NCBI GenBank assembly: GCA_041191265.1 | Contig: JBEEPE010000017.1 | Location: 1-8,312 of the forward strand | Reading direction: 5' to 3' | Source: JBEEPE01 sp041191265 | Lineage (GTDB): Bacteria; Verrucomicrobiota; Verrucomicrobiia; Chthoniobacterales; Chthoniobacteraceae | DNA: 8,312 bases | In this document: in pieces, positions 1 through 8,000 of the stretch | How positions within the stretch are numbered: the first letter of the stretch is position 1 | How the letters are laid out: each line of letters starts with the position of its first letter | The notes under the pieces: generated by a model | What the model was told of the DNA's origin: nothing | The model's input: the letters and a program-made list of their open reading frames with translations, nothing else | The model's database searches: none | Made by a program: the position numbers and the translations under genes

Positions 1-90
1 TTTGCTTTTCGCTTTCCATAATCAAACCCACCCAAAGGGGAAACCGTGCCGCACCTCTCCCTCAAAACAGCCGCTCCCCCCACCCTTCCC
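1..90. other. Region downstream of the chemoreceptor, no clear gene
   Basis: No hairpin followed by a T-run was found on the minus strand, so no intrinsic terminator can be called for the chemoreceptor. At the very edge a minus-strand ATG at 17-19 opens a frame reading M-E-S-E-K-Q before the window ends, with GGTGG about eight bases upstream. It could be the start of the next gene, but six codons are not enough to call it. Confidence 0.4.
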
Positions 91-2148
91 TCAAGACTCA
101 AAACAATCCGCCATCCGCTGCTGTTCCGCCGCAAGCTTCGCCAACTCCAACGCCGCACGCTCCGTATCATTCGCCCCCTGCGTCGTGCTCTCCGCCGCCT
201 CAGCCACATGAACAATGTTCCGCGCAATCTCGTCACTCCCCGATGCAGCCTCAGAGACGTTCCGCGAAATTTCAGCCGTCGTCGCCGTCTGCGCGCGCAC
301 CGCTTTCGCAATCGTTCCCTGAAATGCATTCATCTGCGTGATCACCTCGTGAATCTCCGAAATCGCCGAAACCGCACGCGTGGTGTCGCTCTGAATGGTC
401 TCAATCATGTCGCTGATATTGTCCGTCGCCATCGCCGTCGCTTTCGCCAGCTCCTTCACCTCATTCGCCACCACCGCAAATCCCTTCCCCGATTCGCCCG
501 CCCTCGCCGCCTCAATCGTCGCATTCAACGCCAACAAGTTGGTCTGATGCGCAATCGTCGTAATCGTCCGAATCACATGCCCAACCTGAGCGCTGCTCGA
601 CCCGAGCTTCTCCATCAACTCCGACGCACTGTCCGCAGCGCTCACCGCCACCGACGCCACCTTCGCCGCCTCATTCGCGCTCTTATCAATCTCGCTGATA
701 CTCAACCGCATCGCCTCCGCACCACGCGCCACCGTCTGAACACTGCTGCTCACTTGCTGCGCCGCCGCTGAAACCATCCCTGCCTGACTCGCCGTCGCCT
801 GCGCATTCGACACCATCGTCTGACTGTTCGCGCTCAACTCCTCCGACGCCGCCGACAACGTCACAGCGTTCCGTGACACATCCGACAACACCTGCTCCAT
901 CTCCTGCCGGTGCCGGACCGCATCTGCCACATCCATCGCAACCAACACCACTTTCATCACGCGCCCCGTCTCGTCCACCACCGGCGAATACACGCCCTGC
1001 AACCAAAACAATTTCCCCGACCGACCCCGCCTCCGAAACTCCCCGGACACCGCCTGCCCCATCCGCAACCGATCCCACAACTCCAAGATTTTCGGCAACT
1101 CCACATCATTCATCTCACACAACAAGTCATGCGGTTTACCCTCCAAGTCCGAGGGCGAAAACCCGCTCAACCCCAGAAACTTGTCGTTCACCGAAATGAT
1201 CGTCCCGTCCGGTGCAAACTCCGCATACGCAAACGAAAGGTCAATCGCATGAAAGACACCGCGCATATTCTGGCGCTCCGTCTCAGCCGCCGTGATGTCG
1301 TACCGAATCCCAATGTACTTCCTCGGTTTCCCGTTCTCCCCCAACACCGGCGCAACCACCGCATCCACATAGTACGGTGTCCCATCCTTCGCCCGATTCT
1401 TCACCACCCCGCGAAACATCTCCCCGCGCCCAATGGTCGACCACATCGCACGAAACACTTCCCGCGGCATGTCCGGATGCCGCGTCACATTGTGCGGACG
1501 TCCCAACAACTCCTCCGCACGATACTGCGATACCTCGCAAAACTTCCCGTTCACCGAGGTAATCATCCCTTTCAAATCCGTCTCCGAAATGATGCAGGTC
1601 TGATTGATGATGTTTGCCCGCACCTGCTCCTCCACGCGGGACGACGTCACATCAATCCCGAGAAAAACCACCCGCTCCAACGCCTCATCCTCGCTCAGGA
1701 TTGGCGTGTACGATCCCGCAATCCAAACGGAACGGCCCCCACTCCCCACCCACCGGTACTCGCCCGACTGCACCTCCCCCTCGCGCAACGCCTTCCAAAA
1801 GCCCTCGTAGCCGGGCCCCATCGAATCCGTCCGCTCCAAAAGCATCCGATGATGGTGGCCCTCCAACTCCTCCGCGGAGTACCCCGTCACCCGCTCAAAC
1901 ACCGGATTCGTCTCCACCCAAACCCCGTCCGCGTCCAAAACCGCCATCGCCTGGGACCGAGTCACCGCCCCAATCACATCGCCAAAACTCCCAGACTCCC
2001 CTGCGCTCTCACCCGCCCTCGGCAAAAGGACAGCAGCATCACGCCTCAGTTTGGTCGAACGATTTGCAGAGAAACGGGCAGTTTTCATTGTCACAAATGG
2101 GATTGGCATCGAACAAATCCGACGCTGAAACCCTAGAAGCCTCCGCAC
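91..2148 (-). CDS. Soluble methyl-accepting chemotaxis protein with three PAS domains
   Basis: The product (685 residues from GTG 2148) is a chemoreceptor-type signalling protein. Three PAS domains occupy roughly residues 57-171, 181-289 and 299-411. The second is Aer-like, with 'PHNVTRHPDMP' at 218-228. The first and third share the pattern 'SGE(Y/F)R..G..G...W..G.Y.P'. A long coiled-coil MCP domain follows (about 421-681), whose hairpin tip at 532-571 contains 'HQTNLLALNATIEAARAG' and 'GFAVVANEVKELA', the site that contacts CheA and CheW. No transmembrane segment or HAMP domain is visible, so it should act in the cytoplasm, as do BdlA-like receptors. PAS domains commonly bind FAD, haem or small ligands; which one applies here cannot be told. 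There is no C-terminal NWETF-type CheR/CheB tether; the protein ends in 'DCFES'. No che gene is in the window, so it is an orphan receptor here. It lies downstream of the radical SAM gene across a longer gap. The start is uncertain (TTG 2175, GTG 2148, ATG 2109 or ATG 2088). Confidence 0.92.
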   Translation of the reverse strand: MRRLLGFQRRICSMPIPFVTMKTARFSANRSTKLRRDAAVLLPRAGESAGESGSFGDVIGAVTRSQAMAVLDADGVWVETNPVFERVTGYSAEELEGHHHRMLLERTDSMGPGYEGFWKALREGEVQSGEYRWVGSGGRSVWIAGSYTPILSEDEALERVVFLGIDVTSSRVEEQVRANIINQTCIISETDLKGMITSVNGKFCEVSQYRAEELLGRPHNVTRHPDMPREVFRAMWSTIGRGEMFRGVVKNRAKDGTPYYVDAVVAPVLGENGKPRKYIGIRYDITAAETERQNMRGVFHAIDLSFAYAEFAPDGTIISVNDKFLGLSGFSPSDLEGKPHDLLCEMNDVELPKILELWDRLRMGQAVSGEFRRRGRSGKLFWLQGVYSPVVDETGRVMKVVLVAMDVADAVRHRQEMEQVLSDVSRNAVTLSAASEELSANSQTMVSNAQATASQAGMVSAAAQQVSSSVQTVARGAEAMRLSISEIDKSANEAAKVASVAVSAADSASELMEKLGSSSAQVGHVIRTITTIAHQTNLLALNATIEAARAGESGKGFAVVANEVKELAKATAMATDNISDMIETIQSDTTRAVSAISEIHEVITQMNAFQGTIAKAVRAQTATTAEISRNVSEAASGSDEIARNIVHVAEAAESTTQGANDTERAALELAKLAAEQQRMADCFES

Positions 2149-2156
2149 CCACCCCG

Positions 2157-2160
2157 CTCC
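2157..2160 (-). promoter_or_regulatory. Candidate ribosome binding site of the chemoreceptor
   Basis: GGAG on the minus strand lies eight bases before an in-frame GTG at 2148. The other possible starts (TTG 2175, ATG 2109, ATG 2088) lack an equally good site. It is the reason for choosing 2148, though ATG 2088 remains possible. Confidence 0.4.
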
Positions 2161-2172
2161 ACACGGATTGCC

Positions 2173-2191
2173 CAAGATTCACCCAATCTTG
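2173..2191. repeat. Perfect 7-bp inverted repeat upstream of the chemoreceptor gene
   Basis: CAAGATT, a five-base spacer (CACCC), then AATCTTG. The arms are exact and relatively AT-rich within very GC-rich surroundings. On the minus strand the element lies about 25 bases ahead of the preferred chemoreceptor start (2148), so it could be an operator or a small RNA hairpin close to the ribosome site. No run of T follows on the minus strand, so it does not look like an intrinsic terminator. Confidence 0.5.
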
Positions 2192-2257
2192 TTCTTTCCC
2201 CGCTCAATCGTGAGCCCACCCCTCAGCGGCCAACCTCGCCCCGCAAGAATACCCCCC

Positions 2258-3817
2258 TCACGCCCCAACATGCCGCCGCTGCCGCTTCCCAGCGCCGCCC
2301 CCACTCCCTTTCCCAGCATCTACCTCCCCCACCAACGCCCGCTCCCGCATGAACGGCAACCGCTCGCGCCGCGCACCATCCCGAAACCAATCCCCCATCA
2401 ACGTCGCCTCCACGCCGCGCAAACCTCGAACACCGTCCAAATACCGAAACAAACACTCCGCCAACTCCGCCAACGGAATGGAATGCAACCGCCCCAACCG
2501 CGCCGCCAACCAATCACTAAAGGCCATGAAGCCCTCAAACGGCCCCTCCATCCCCTCCCAAACTCGAGGCAACGTGTCCCGAAACCGGCCGCTATTCGCC
2601 ACCAAATCCCAGTACTTCGCAAACCGCCGAATCCGCATCAACGCCTCCTCCGAAAAATCGCGGTTGCTCACAATCTCGTACGGCGGCTCCGACCGGTACC
2701 GCATCGCAAACGCTTCGTCGTGACGAATAATCGGCGTTCCCCTCAGACGCTTCAAAATCCCCACCTGAATCTCCTGCGGCCCCATCGCCACCAAACGGTC
2801 AAACCCCCGTCCAAAACTCTCCCACGTCTCCCCCGGTAACCCCGCAATCAAGTCCGCGTGAATGTGCACACCCGTGTGCTCACGCAAATGACGAATGTTC
2901 GCCTCCAAACGGACGTAATCCTGCCGCCTCCGAATATTGGTCGCCGTGGCAACGTCAAACGTCTGAATCCCAACCTCCAACTGCACCGAACCCACAGGAA
3001 ACCACGCGAGATCCTCCATCAACGCCATCGGCATTCGGTCCGGCACCATCTCGAAGTGCAAAAACATGCCTTCACACCAACGCTCCCGGAAAAAGGCCAC
3101 AATCGCCCGACTCACCCGCTGACTCAGGTTGAACGTCCGATCCACAAACTTGAACACCCGCGCCCCACGCTCCAGTAACGCCTCCATCCCCGCTAAAAAC
3201 CGATCCAACGGAAAAGCCCGCACCGGCACGTCCAACGAGGACAAACAAAACTCGCACGTAAACGGACACCCCCGCGACGCTTCCACATACAGCACGCGGT
3301 TCCTCAAGTCCGTCGCCGTGTAGTGCTCATAAGGAAACGCCACCTCCTCCAAAACCGGCAACCCCGCTGCCATCACCTTTGGAACCCCACCCTCGCCCGC
3401 AAGCAAACGTCGGCACAACGCCGCAAACGCAACATCCGCTTCCCCCGTAATCAAATAATCCGCCAGGCGAACAATCTCCTGCGACTCCCACTCAAAACTC
3501 ACCTCGGGCCCGCCCAACACCACCGTCACTTCCGGCGCGCACTCCTTCAATCGCCGCACCACCTCACACGAAATCACCGCATTCCAGATGTACACTCCGA
3601 GTCCCACAATGGAGGGACCCGCCCCCAAAATCTCCGCCACAATACGCTCCACATCCTGCTTCAAATCAAACTCCAGAATCCGCGCGCTCGACTGCAACTC
3701 ACCCAGGTTTGCGTACAAATACCGCAACCCCACCGCAGCATGGATGTAACGGGCGTTGATTGTCGCCAAAACAATCGCCGCCCGCACCGGACCTGCCTCT
3801 GGATACATCACCGCCAT
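2258..3817 (-). CDS. B12-binding-domain radical SAM protein, DUF4080 type
   Basis: With the ATG at 3817 the protein has 519 residues. Residues about 11-140 form a Rossmann-like B12-binding domain, with 'ATINARYIHAAVGLRYL' near 18-34 and 'VVLGGPEVSFE' at 99-109. The radical SAM domain follows; its iron-sulfur cluster ligands C184, C188 and C191 sit in 'RGCPFTCEFCLSS', and 'HADLIAGLPGE' (320-330) is a later conserved barrel strand. The region after about 355 matches the position of the DUF4080 tail. Known family features predict a [4Fe-4S] cluster that cleaves S-adenosylmethionine to start radical chemistry; the substrate of this family is not established. The classical cobalamin motif DxHxxG is absent. 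The protein ends in a Gly-rich basic tail. Its start is uncertain: TTG at 3859, TTG at 3853 (GAGG seven bases upstream, overlapping the preceding stop), GTG at 3823, and ATG at 3817 or 3808 are all in frame. The gene follows the serine hydrolase closely, suggesting one operon. Confidence 0.9.
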   Translation of the reverse strand: MAVMYPEAGPVRAAIVLATINARYIHAAVGLRYLYANLGELQSSARILEFDLKQDVERIVAEILGAGPSIVGLGVYIWNAVISCEVVRRLKECAPEVTVVLGGPEVSFEWESQEIVRLADYLITGEADVAFAALCRRLLAGEGGVPKVMAAGLPVLEEVAFPYEHYTATDLRNRVLYVEASRGCPFTCEFCLSSLDVPVRAFPLDRFLAGMEALLERGARVFKFVDRTFNLSQRVSRAIVAFFRERWCEGMFLHFEMVPDRMPMALMEDLAWFPVGSVQLEVGIQTFDVATATNIRRRQDYVRLEANIRHLREHTGVHIHADLIAGLPGETWESFGRGFDRLVAMGPQEIQVGILKRLRGTPIIRHDEAFAMRYRSEPPYEIVSNRDFSEEALMRIRRFAKYWDLVANSGRFRDTLPRVWEGMEGPFEGFMAFSDWLAARLGRLHSIPLAELAECLFRYLDGVRGLRGVEATLMGDWFRDGARRERLPFMRERALVGEVDAGKGSGGGAGKRQRRHVGA

Positions 3818-3862
3818 CGGCACACGTTCGCCCCCGCGATCGCTTCTCCGCAACCGCAAACC

Positions 3863-4987
3863 TCATCCCAAAAGCCCAACCACCGCCTGCGCCGCTTGAT
3901 CCCGAGGATGCGGTTGCACCGCTCGCGCCGGTAAACTCGTCAAAACCACGCAAATCACGCGCTTCACCGGATCCGCCCACGCAATCGTCCCCGTCGATCC
4001 CGTGTGCCCAAACACGCGGTCCGACACCCCGCGCCCCGCCAACGATTCCCCCACATCCAACGCCAGACCCCGCGATTCCAACCCCTCCCGATTTCGGTTG
4101 GATGACATCAATCGCGCTGTCTCAGGACGAATCACTCGACCTTGCTCCAACAAAAACTCGCCCAACCACTTCGCCACATCCGCCGCCGACGCATGCGTCC
4201 CCCCCCAAGGCGCTCCCAACGCCCGCCAATACGCGCTGTTCCAGTTCCAACTGACCGAACCCGGATCCCCGCCGCCCGCCTCCGGAGCCGCAAACTCAAT
4301 CTGCATCGGAACAAAATCCTTCACCTCAAACCGCCCCAACCCCTGCGCCGAACGCGTCATGCCCAACGGCCCCATCACCACCCGCTCCGTAAACGCACGA
4401 ATCTCCTCTCCGCTAATGACCTCCGCCACCCGTGACGCCAACAAAATCCCCATGCTCGAGTAGTCGTACCGCGTCCCCGGCTTGAACTGCAACGGCGTCC
4501 GCGCCGCCCCCTGCACAAACTCGCTCAACGGCGCATGCGCCTTCCGCATGTCCGCATTGTTCGCCAACTGATCCGGCAACCCCGACACGTGCGTTAACAC
4601 CTGCTGAAGGGTCACCTCCTCGCGCCCTTCTCCGCGAAACTCTGGAACAAATTTCGAAACTCGGTCCTCCAACCGAAACGCGCCGCGATCAAACAAACTC
4701 ATCAACCCCGTGATCACAATCGGCTTCGAAATCGACCCCAACAAATACATGTCCTTCACCGAAGCCCCAGCCCCCACCGCCAGTGAATAAATCTCGGGCC
4801 GACCACTGCCGTGAACCTCCACGTGCATCGATGCCGAACGCACCAACCCCAACTTCACCGCATCCTCCAACACGCGCGAAGCCACCTCCCAACGCCGCCC
4901 CTCCACCGCCCTTGCCAGCGGTCCCCCCACCGCAACACCCAATGCTGACATCAAAAAACCGCGTCGGGATCCGGAATACGTGAACAT
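3863..4987 (-). CDS. Tat-exported serine hydrolase, beta-lactamase/penicillin-binding-protein-like family
   Basis: This 374-residue protein belongs to the beta-lactamase family (class C/EstB/D-aminopeptidase-like serine hydrolases). The N-terminus carries a twin-arginine signal: 'SRRGFLM' at residues 7-13, then a hydrophobic stretch and 'ARA' near 25-27 as a possible cleavage site. Export of the folded protein is expected. The nucleophile motif SxxK is S85-I-S-K88. 'LTHVSGLPD' (131-139) is a family signature. The second motif is Y176-S-S-M-G, the esterase-like form of YxN. The third is H328-T-G330, in place of KTG. Length and motif spacing fit a complete enzyme. It probably hydrolyses an ester, amide or peptide bond outside the inner membrane; beta-lactam resistance should not be assumed. 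It begins 32 bases after the permease stop with a GGAG site, so it is probably cotranscribed with the transporter. The substrate is unknown. Confidence 0.92.
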   Translation of the reverse strand: MFTYSGSRRGFLMSALGVAVGGPLARAVEGRRWEVASRVLEDAVKLGLVRSASMHVEVHGSGRPEIYSLAVGAGASVKDMYLLGSISKPIVITGLMSLFDRGAFRLEDRVSKFVPEFRGEGREEVTLQQVLTHVSGLPDQLANNADMRKAHAPLSEFVQGAARTPLQFKPGTRYDYSSMGILLASRVAEVISGEEIRAFTERVVMGPLGMTRSAQGLGRFEVKDFVPMQIEFAAPEAGGGDPGSVSWNWNSAYWRALGAPWGGTHASAADVAKWLGEFLLEQGRVIRPETARLMSSNRNREGLESRGLALDVGESLAGRGVSDRVFGHTGSTGTIAWADPVKRVICVVLTSLPARAVQPHPRDQAAQAVVGLLG

Positions 4988-4995
4988 GTCACGCA

Positions 4996-4999
4996 CTCC
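4996..4999 (-). promoter_or_regulatory. Ribosome binding site of the serine hydrolase
   Basis: GGAG on the minus strand lies eight bases before the ATG at 4987. It decides the start in favour of 4987 over an in-frame candidate at 5125, which would overlap the permease by about 106 bases and add a Gly/Val-rich extension ahead of an otherwise clean Tat signal peptide. Confidence 0.65.
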
Positions 5000-5019
5000 A
5001 GCAATCCACGCGCCCACCT

Positions 5020-8000
5020 CTACTCGCGCCGAAGTGCGTCCAGCGCCCGACTCCGAACCGAAAACGCCACCGCAACCCACAAACTCACCAACGCCACCAA
5101 AACCAACACCCCAGGAACACCCCAAAGCATCCTCGGATCAAGCGGCCGCCCCTGCTGCATCAGCGCAGGAACCGTGGCCACCAACGATGCCCCAGCCCCC
5201 GTTACCGCCCCCGCCAAAACAGCCAGCACATGCTCCAAACGCAACACCGCTCGCACCCGTCCCCGCGTCCATCCCACCGCCTCCAACATCGCCAACTCCG
5301 CGCGCCGCTCCAGCCCATGCCGCAACGCAATCACCCCCGTCGCACACGTCGCCAACACCACCCCCAACCCACCCAAAATCTGAAAAATCAGCAAGTACGT
5401 GTTCTCCACCGCCCGTAACTCCGCCAACCGATCCATCGTCGAGCGCAGCTCCAATCCCCTGTCCCGAAGCGCCTTCGTAAACGCTGCCGCAACCCCAGCC
5501 ACATCCCCCGCACCCTCCCCCAGCCGAATCAGAAACTGGCGCTGCCCGCCCGCATCCGGAAACGCCTCCATGAACGCCTCTTCCCGCATCAACAAAACTC
5601 CCTGCAACACCGAACCCGACAACATCCCCTCAATCCGCATCCGCACCGTGCGCCCCCCCTCGCGAACCGTCACCACGTCATGCATCCCCTTCTGCAAAGA
5701 CCATCGCGCCGTTGCCTCGTCCGCCACCACCGGAATCACCCCCTCCTCCGTCACCGCATCCAAAACCTCCCACCCCGACCCCGCCGCAAACCGGAACGCT
5801 CCCTTTTCCGCAAACGCGCCCCGAGGAACGCCAAACACTTTCGGCTCCACCGCGCGGTTCAGATTCAAGCAACTCGCTTCATCCCCCTCGCGCACACGCA
5901 ACCCCACCACCTCCGCGCCCGCCACCTTCTTCACATCCACCCCTATCTCCTCCAATACCTCCGCCTTGTTCAAATTCACGTACACCGGTAACGCACTCTC
6001 CCCCATCAACGCAAAACCTCCCGTCCCCCCAGACGGTTTCGCATCCGCCTCCGAAGACGTTCGGTGAAAACACTCCACCCCGACCACCAAGAACGTCCCT
6101 GCCGCCATGCTCATCGCGAGGCTCAAAGGACGCGAGGGACGATCTCCCAAGTACCGTAAAGCCAACCCAAATCTCCCCCGGAACTTCCGTCCACCGCACC
6201 AACGCAAAAATCCCGCAAACGCAAGGAGCCCACCCGCCAACACCAACGCGCCGTGTCCAAAGAAACGCTCCGTCCCGCCCTCTCCCATCGCACCCGGTCC
6301 GAACGATAACGCGGCCCCAGTTCCCGCCAGCAACACCCCCGTCGCCACGCGCCACCCTGCCCCGCCACGCGCCACTCGAACCGTCCCGCCCGCCTCCTCT
6401 CTGCCCTCAAGCAACTGACGGGGAACCCCCGACATCCACCGCCGAACAACACGTCCGCCCCCCAGCGCCGCCGCCACAAATACCCCAACACCGCTCCACA
6501 CCAAATGCACCGGATTCATCCCCATCTCCACCACCACCCCGGACGCCACTCCCTTCCATGTCGTCTGCATCAACCGCAAAATCACCGCCGCGTACTCCAC
6601 CCCACACACCGTTCCAATCACCGTCGCCAACAAAACCACCCCAACCGCCTCCCCCACAAACACGCGAAACACCTGCCCATTCGTAAACCCCAAAGCCAGC
6701 AAAGTACCCGCCTCACGCGTCCGCTGCTGCATCGAAATCGCCTGCAACAAAAACGCCAGCACCACGGCCGACACGATCAGGAAAAAACTGAACCCGCCGA
6801 ACAACCCCGCAAAATCCACCGGCGAATCCACCGCCTGCCGCGCCGCCCCCGCAAGATCCACCACCCGCACCCCAACTCGCGTCTGCGCCGCCATCGCCGC
6901 CACCTCTTCGCGAAACCCCTCCAACGCGCGATCCACCCGCACAGCCGTCGTGCTCCCCCACCGGTTCTTCCAAAGCGCGCGCCCCGCTTCCAACCCCACA
7001 AACACCTTCGGAGTCCCACGATACTTCTTCCAATACTCCTCGTCCCGATCACGAATCCGCTCCGTCTGAATCGCAAAACCCGGTTTCCAGTCGCGACAAC
7101 TCCCCGCATCCGCAATCCCCGGAAAATCAGGCATCAACCCCGCCTCCACCCCCGGCGCGTCCATCTCCAAAATCCGCGCCACGCGAAACGCCGCACGCTT
7201 CTCTTCCAAATCCCGCCGTCCCCCAGAAACCAAATACACCAACTCCAACGTCCCCCCGACCTTCAACCCCAAATCATCCGCCACCCACCGCGTCACCACC
7301 GCCTCGTCAGACGCCATCCCCGGAAACACGGGCCCCGTCTCCCGTTCCGGTAACGCAGACACCATCGAATAAGGCGTCACACGATCGCCCGACCGAATCT
7401 CATTCACAAAATACGTCAACACCGCCCGCCCCCCAGCAACCCCGTCCACATACTCTCGATCCAAAAACACGCGTCCGCTCCGAACCTCCGCCCCTTGGCC
7501 GTCCACCCCCACCGCTCGAACCTCCAACCCCGAGTCCTCCGGACGCCACGCCTTCTTCACCGCCCCCTCCAACCGCTCCAAATCCGCTTCCCCACTCAAC
7601 AAGACATTCGCCTTCCCCTCCGCCCCCATTCGATCCGCAAGAAATGCGCGATCAAAAAATACGCTCGGTCCGGGCACTTGAACCGGCGAAAGACCGAACG
7701 CCCCAAACCGCTTGCGGTCCAGCACCGCAGCCACCCGCACCCGCAACCCCTCCACCTCATCCTCCTTGCCCGAAAGGGGCGCATCCTTCGAAAGCGCCGA
7801 CGCCTTCTCCACCCGCACCACCAGCGTGTCCCCACCCTTCACCCCTAACCGCGCCGCCAACACCTCATTCACCGCACACTCCGCCGGAGCAATCTCGCGC
7901 CGCGCCCCATCCGGACTGAACGCCCAAAACCGCGAATCAACCCCATACACCTGAACCGAGTTCGCTCGAACACTCCCGTCCGGCACCGTCGCGCTCCCCC

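Larger units (their letters stand above)
2149..2257 (-). other. Intergenic leader between the radical SAM gene and the chemoreceptor
   Basis: This is the longest gap between genes in the window. It holds a perfect 7-bp inverted repeat (2173-2191) and a 5-bp hairpin GCTCA-ATCG-TGAGC (2202-2215), the latter without a following T-run on the minus strand. No convincing sigma-70, sigma-28 or sigma-54 promoter is visible by eye. The gap could hold a separate promoter for the chemoreceptor, but none can be pointed to. Confidence 0.4.

Noticed and set aside
1..19. Possible start of a further minus-strand gene (M-E-S-E-K-Q)
   Set aside because: Six codons and a weak ribosome-site candidate are too little to call a gene; sequence beyond position 1 is needed.
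46..771. Plus-strand open frame of 241 codons
   Set aside because: It is an Arg/His-rich translation opposite the conserved MCP signalling domain, with no recognisable motif.
910..2136. Plus-strand open frame of 408 codons
   Set aside because: It lies entirely opposite the PAS chemoreceptor, is rich in Arg, His and Pro, and shows no domain. It is an antisense shadow.
2202..2215. GCTCA-ATCG-TGAGC hairpin as terminator of the radical SAM gene
   Set aside because: The stem is only 5 bp and is followed on the minus strand by GGGGAAAG rather than a T-run.
3863..4987. True beta-lactamase or resistance gene
   Set aside because: The third motif is HTG and the second is YSS, the pattern of broader serine hydrolases; nothing in the sequence shows activity on beta-lactams.
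4988..5125. Longer start for the serine hydrolase at 5125
   Set aside because: It would overlap the permease by about 106 bases and add a Gly/Val-rich leader in front of a complete Tat signal. ATG 4987 has a good ribosome site.
5712..6686. Plus-strand open frame of 324 codons
   Set aside because: It is opposite the permease and its product is mostly Pro, Ser and Thr with no fold signature. It is an antisense shadow.
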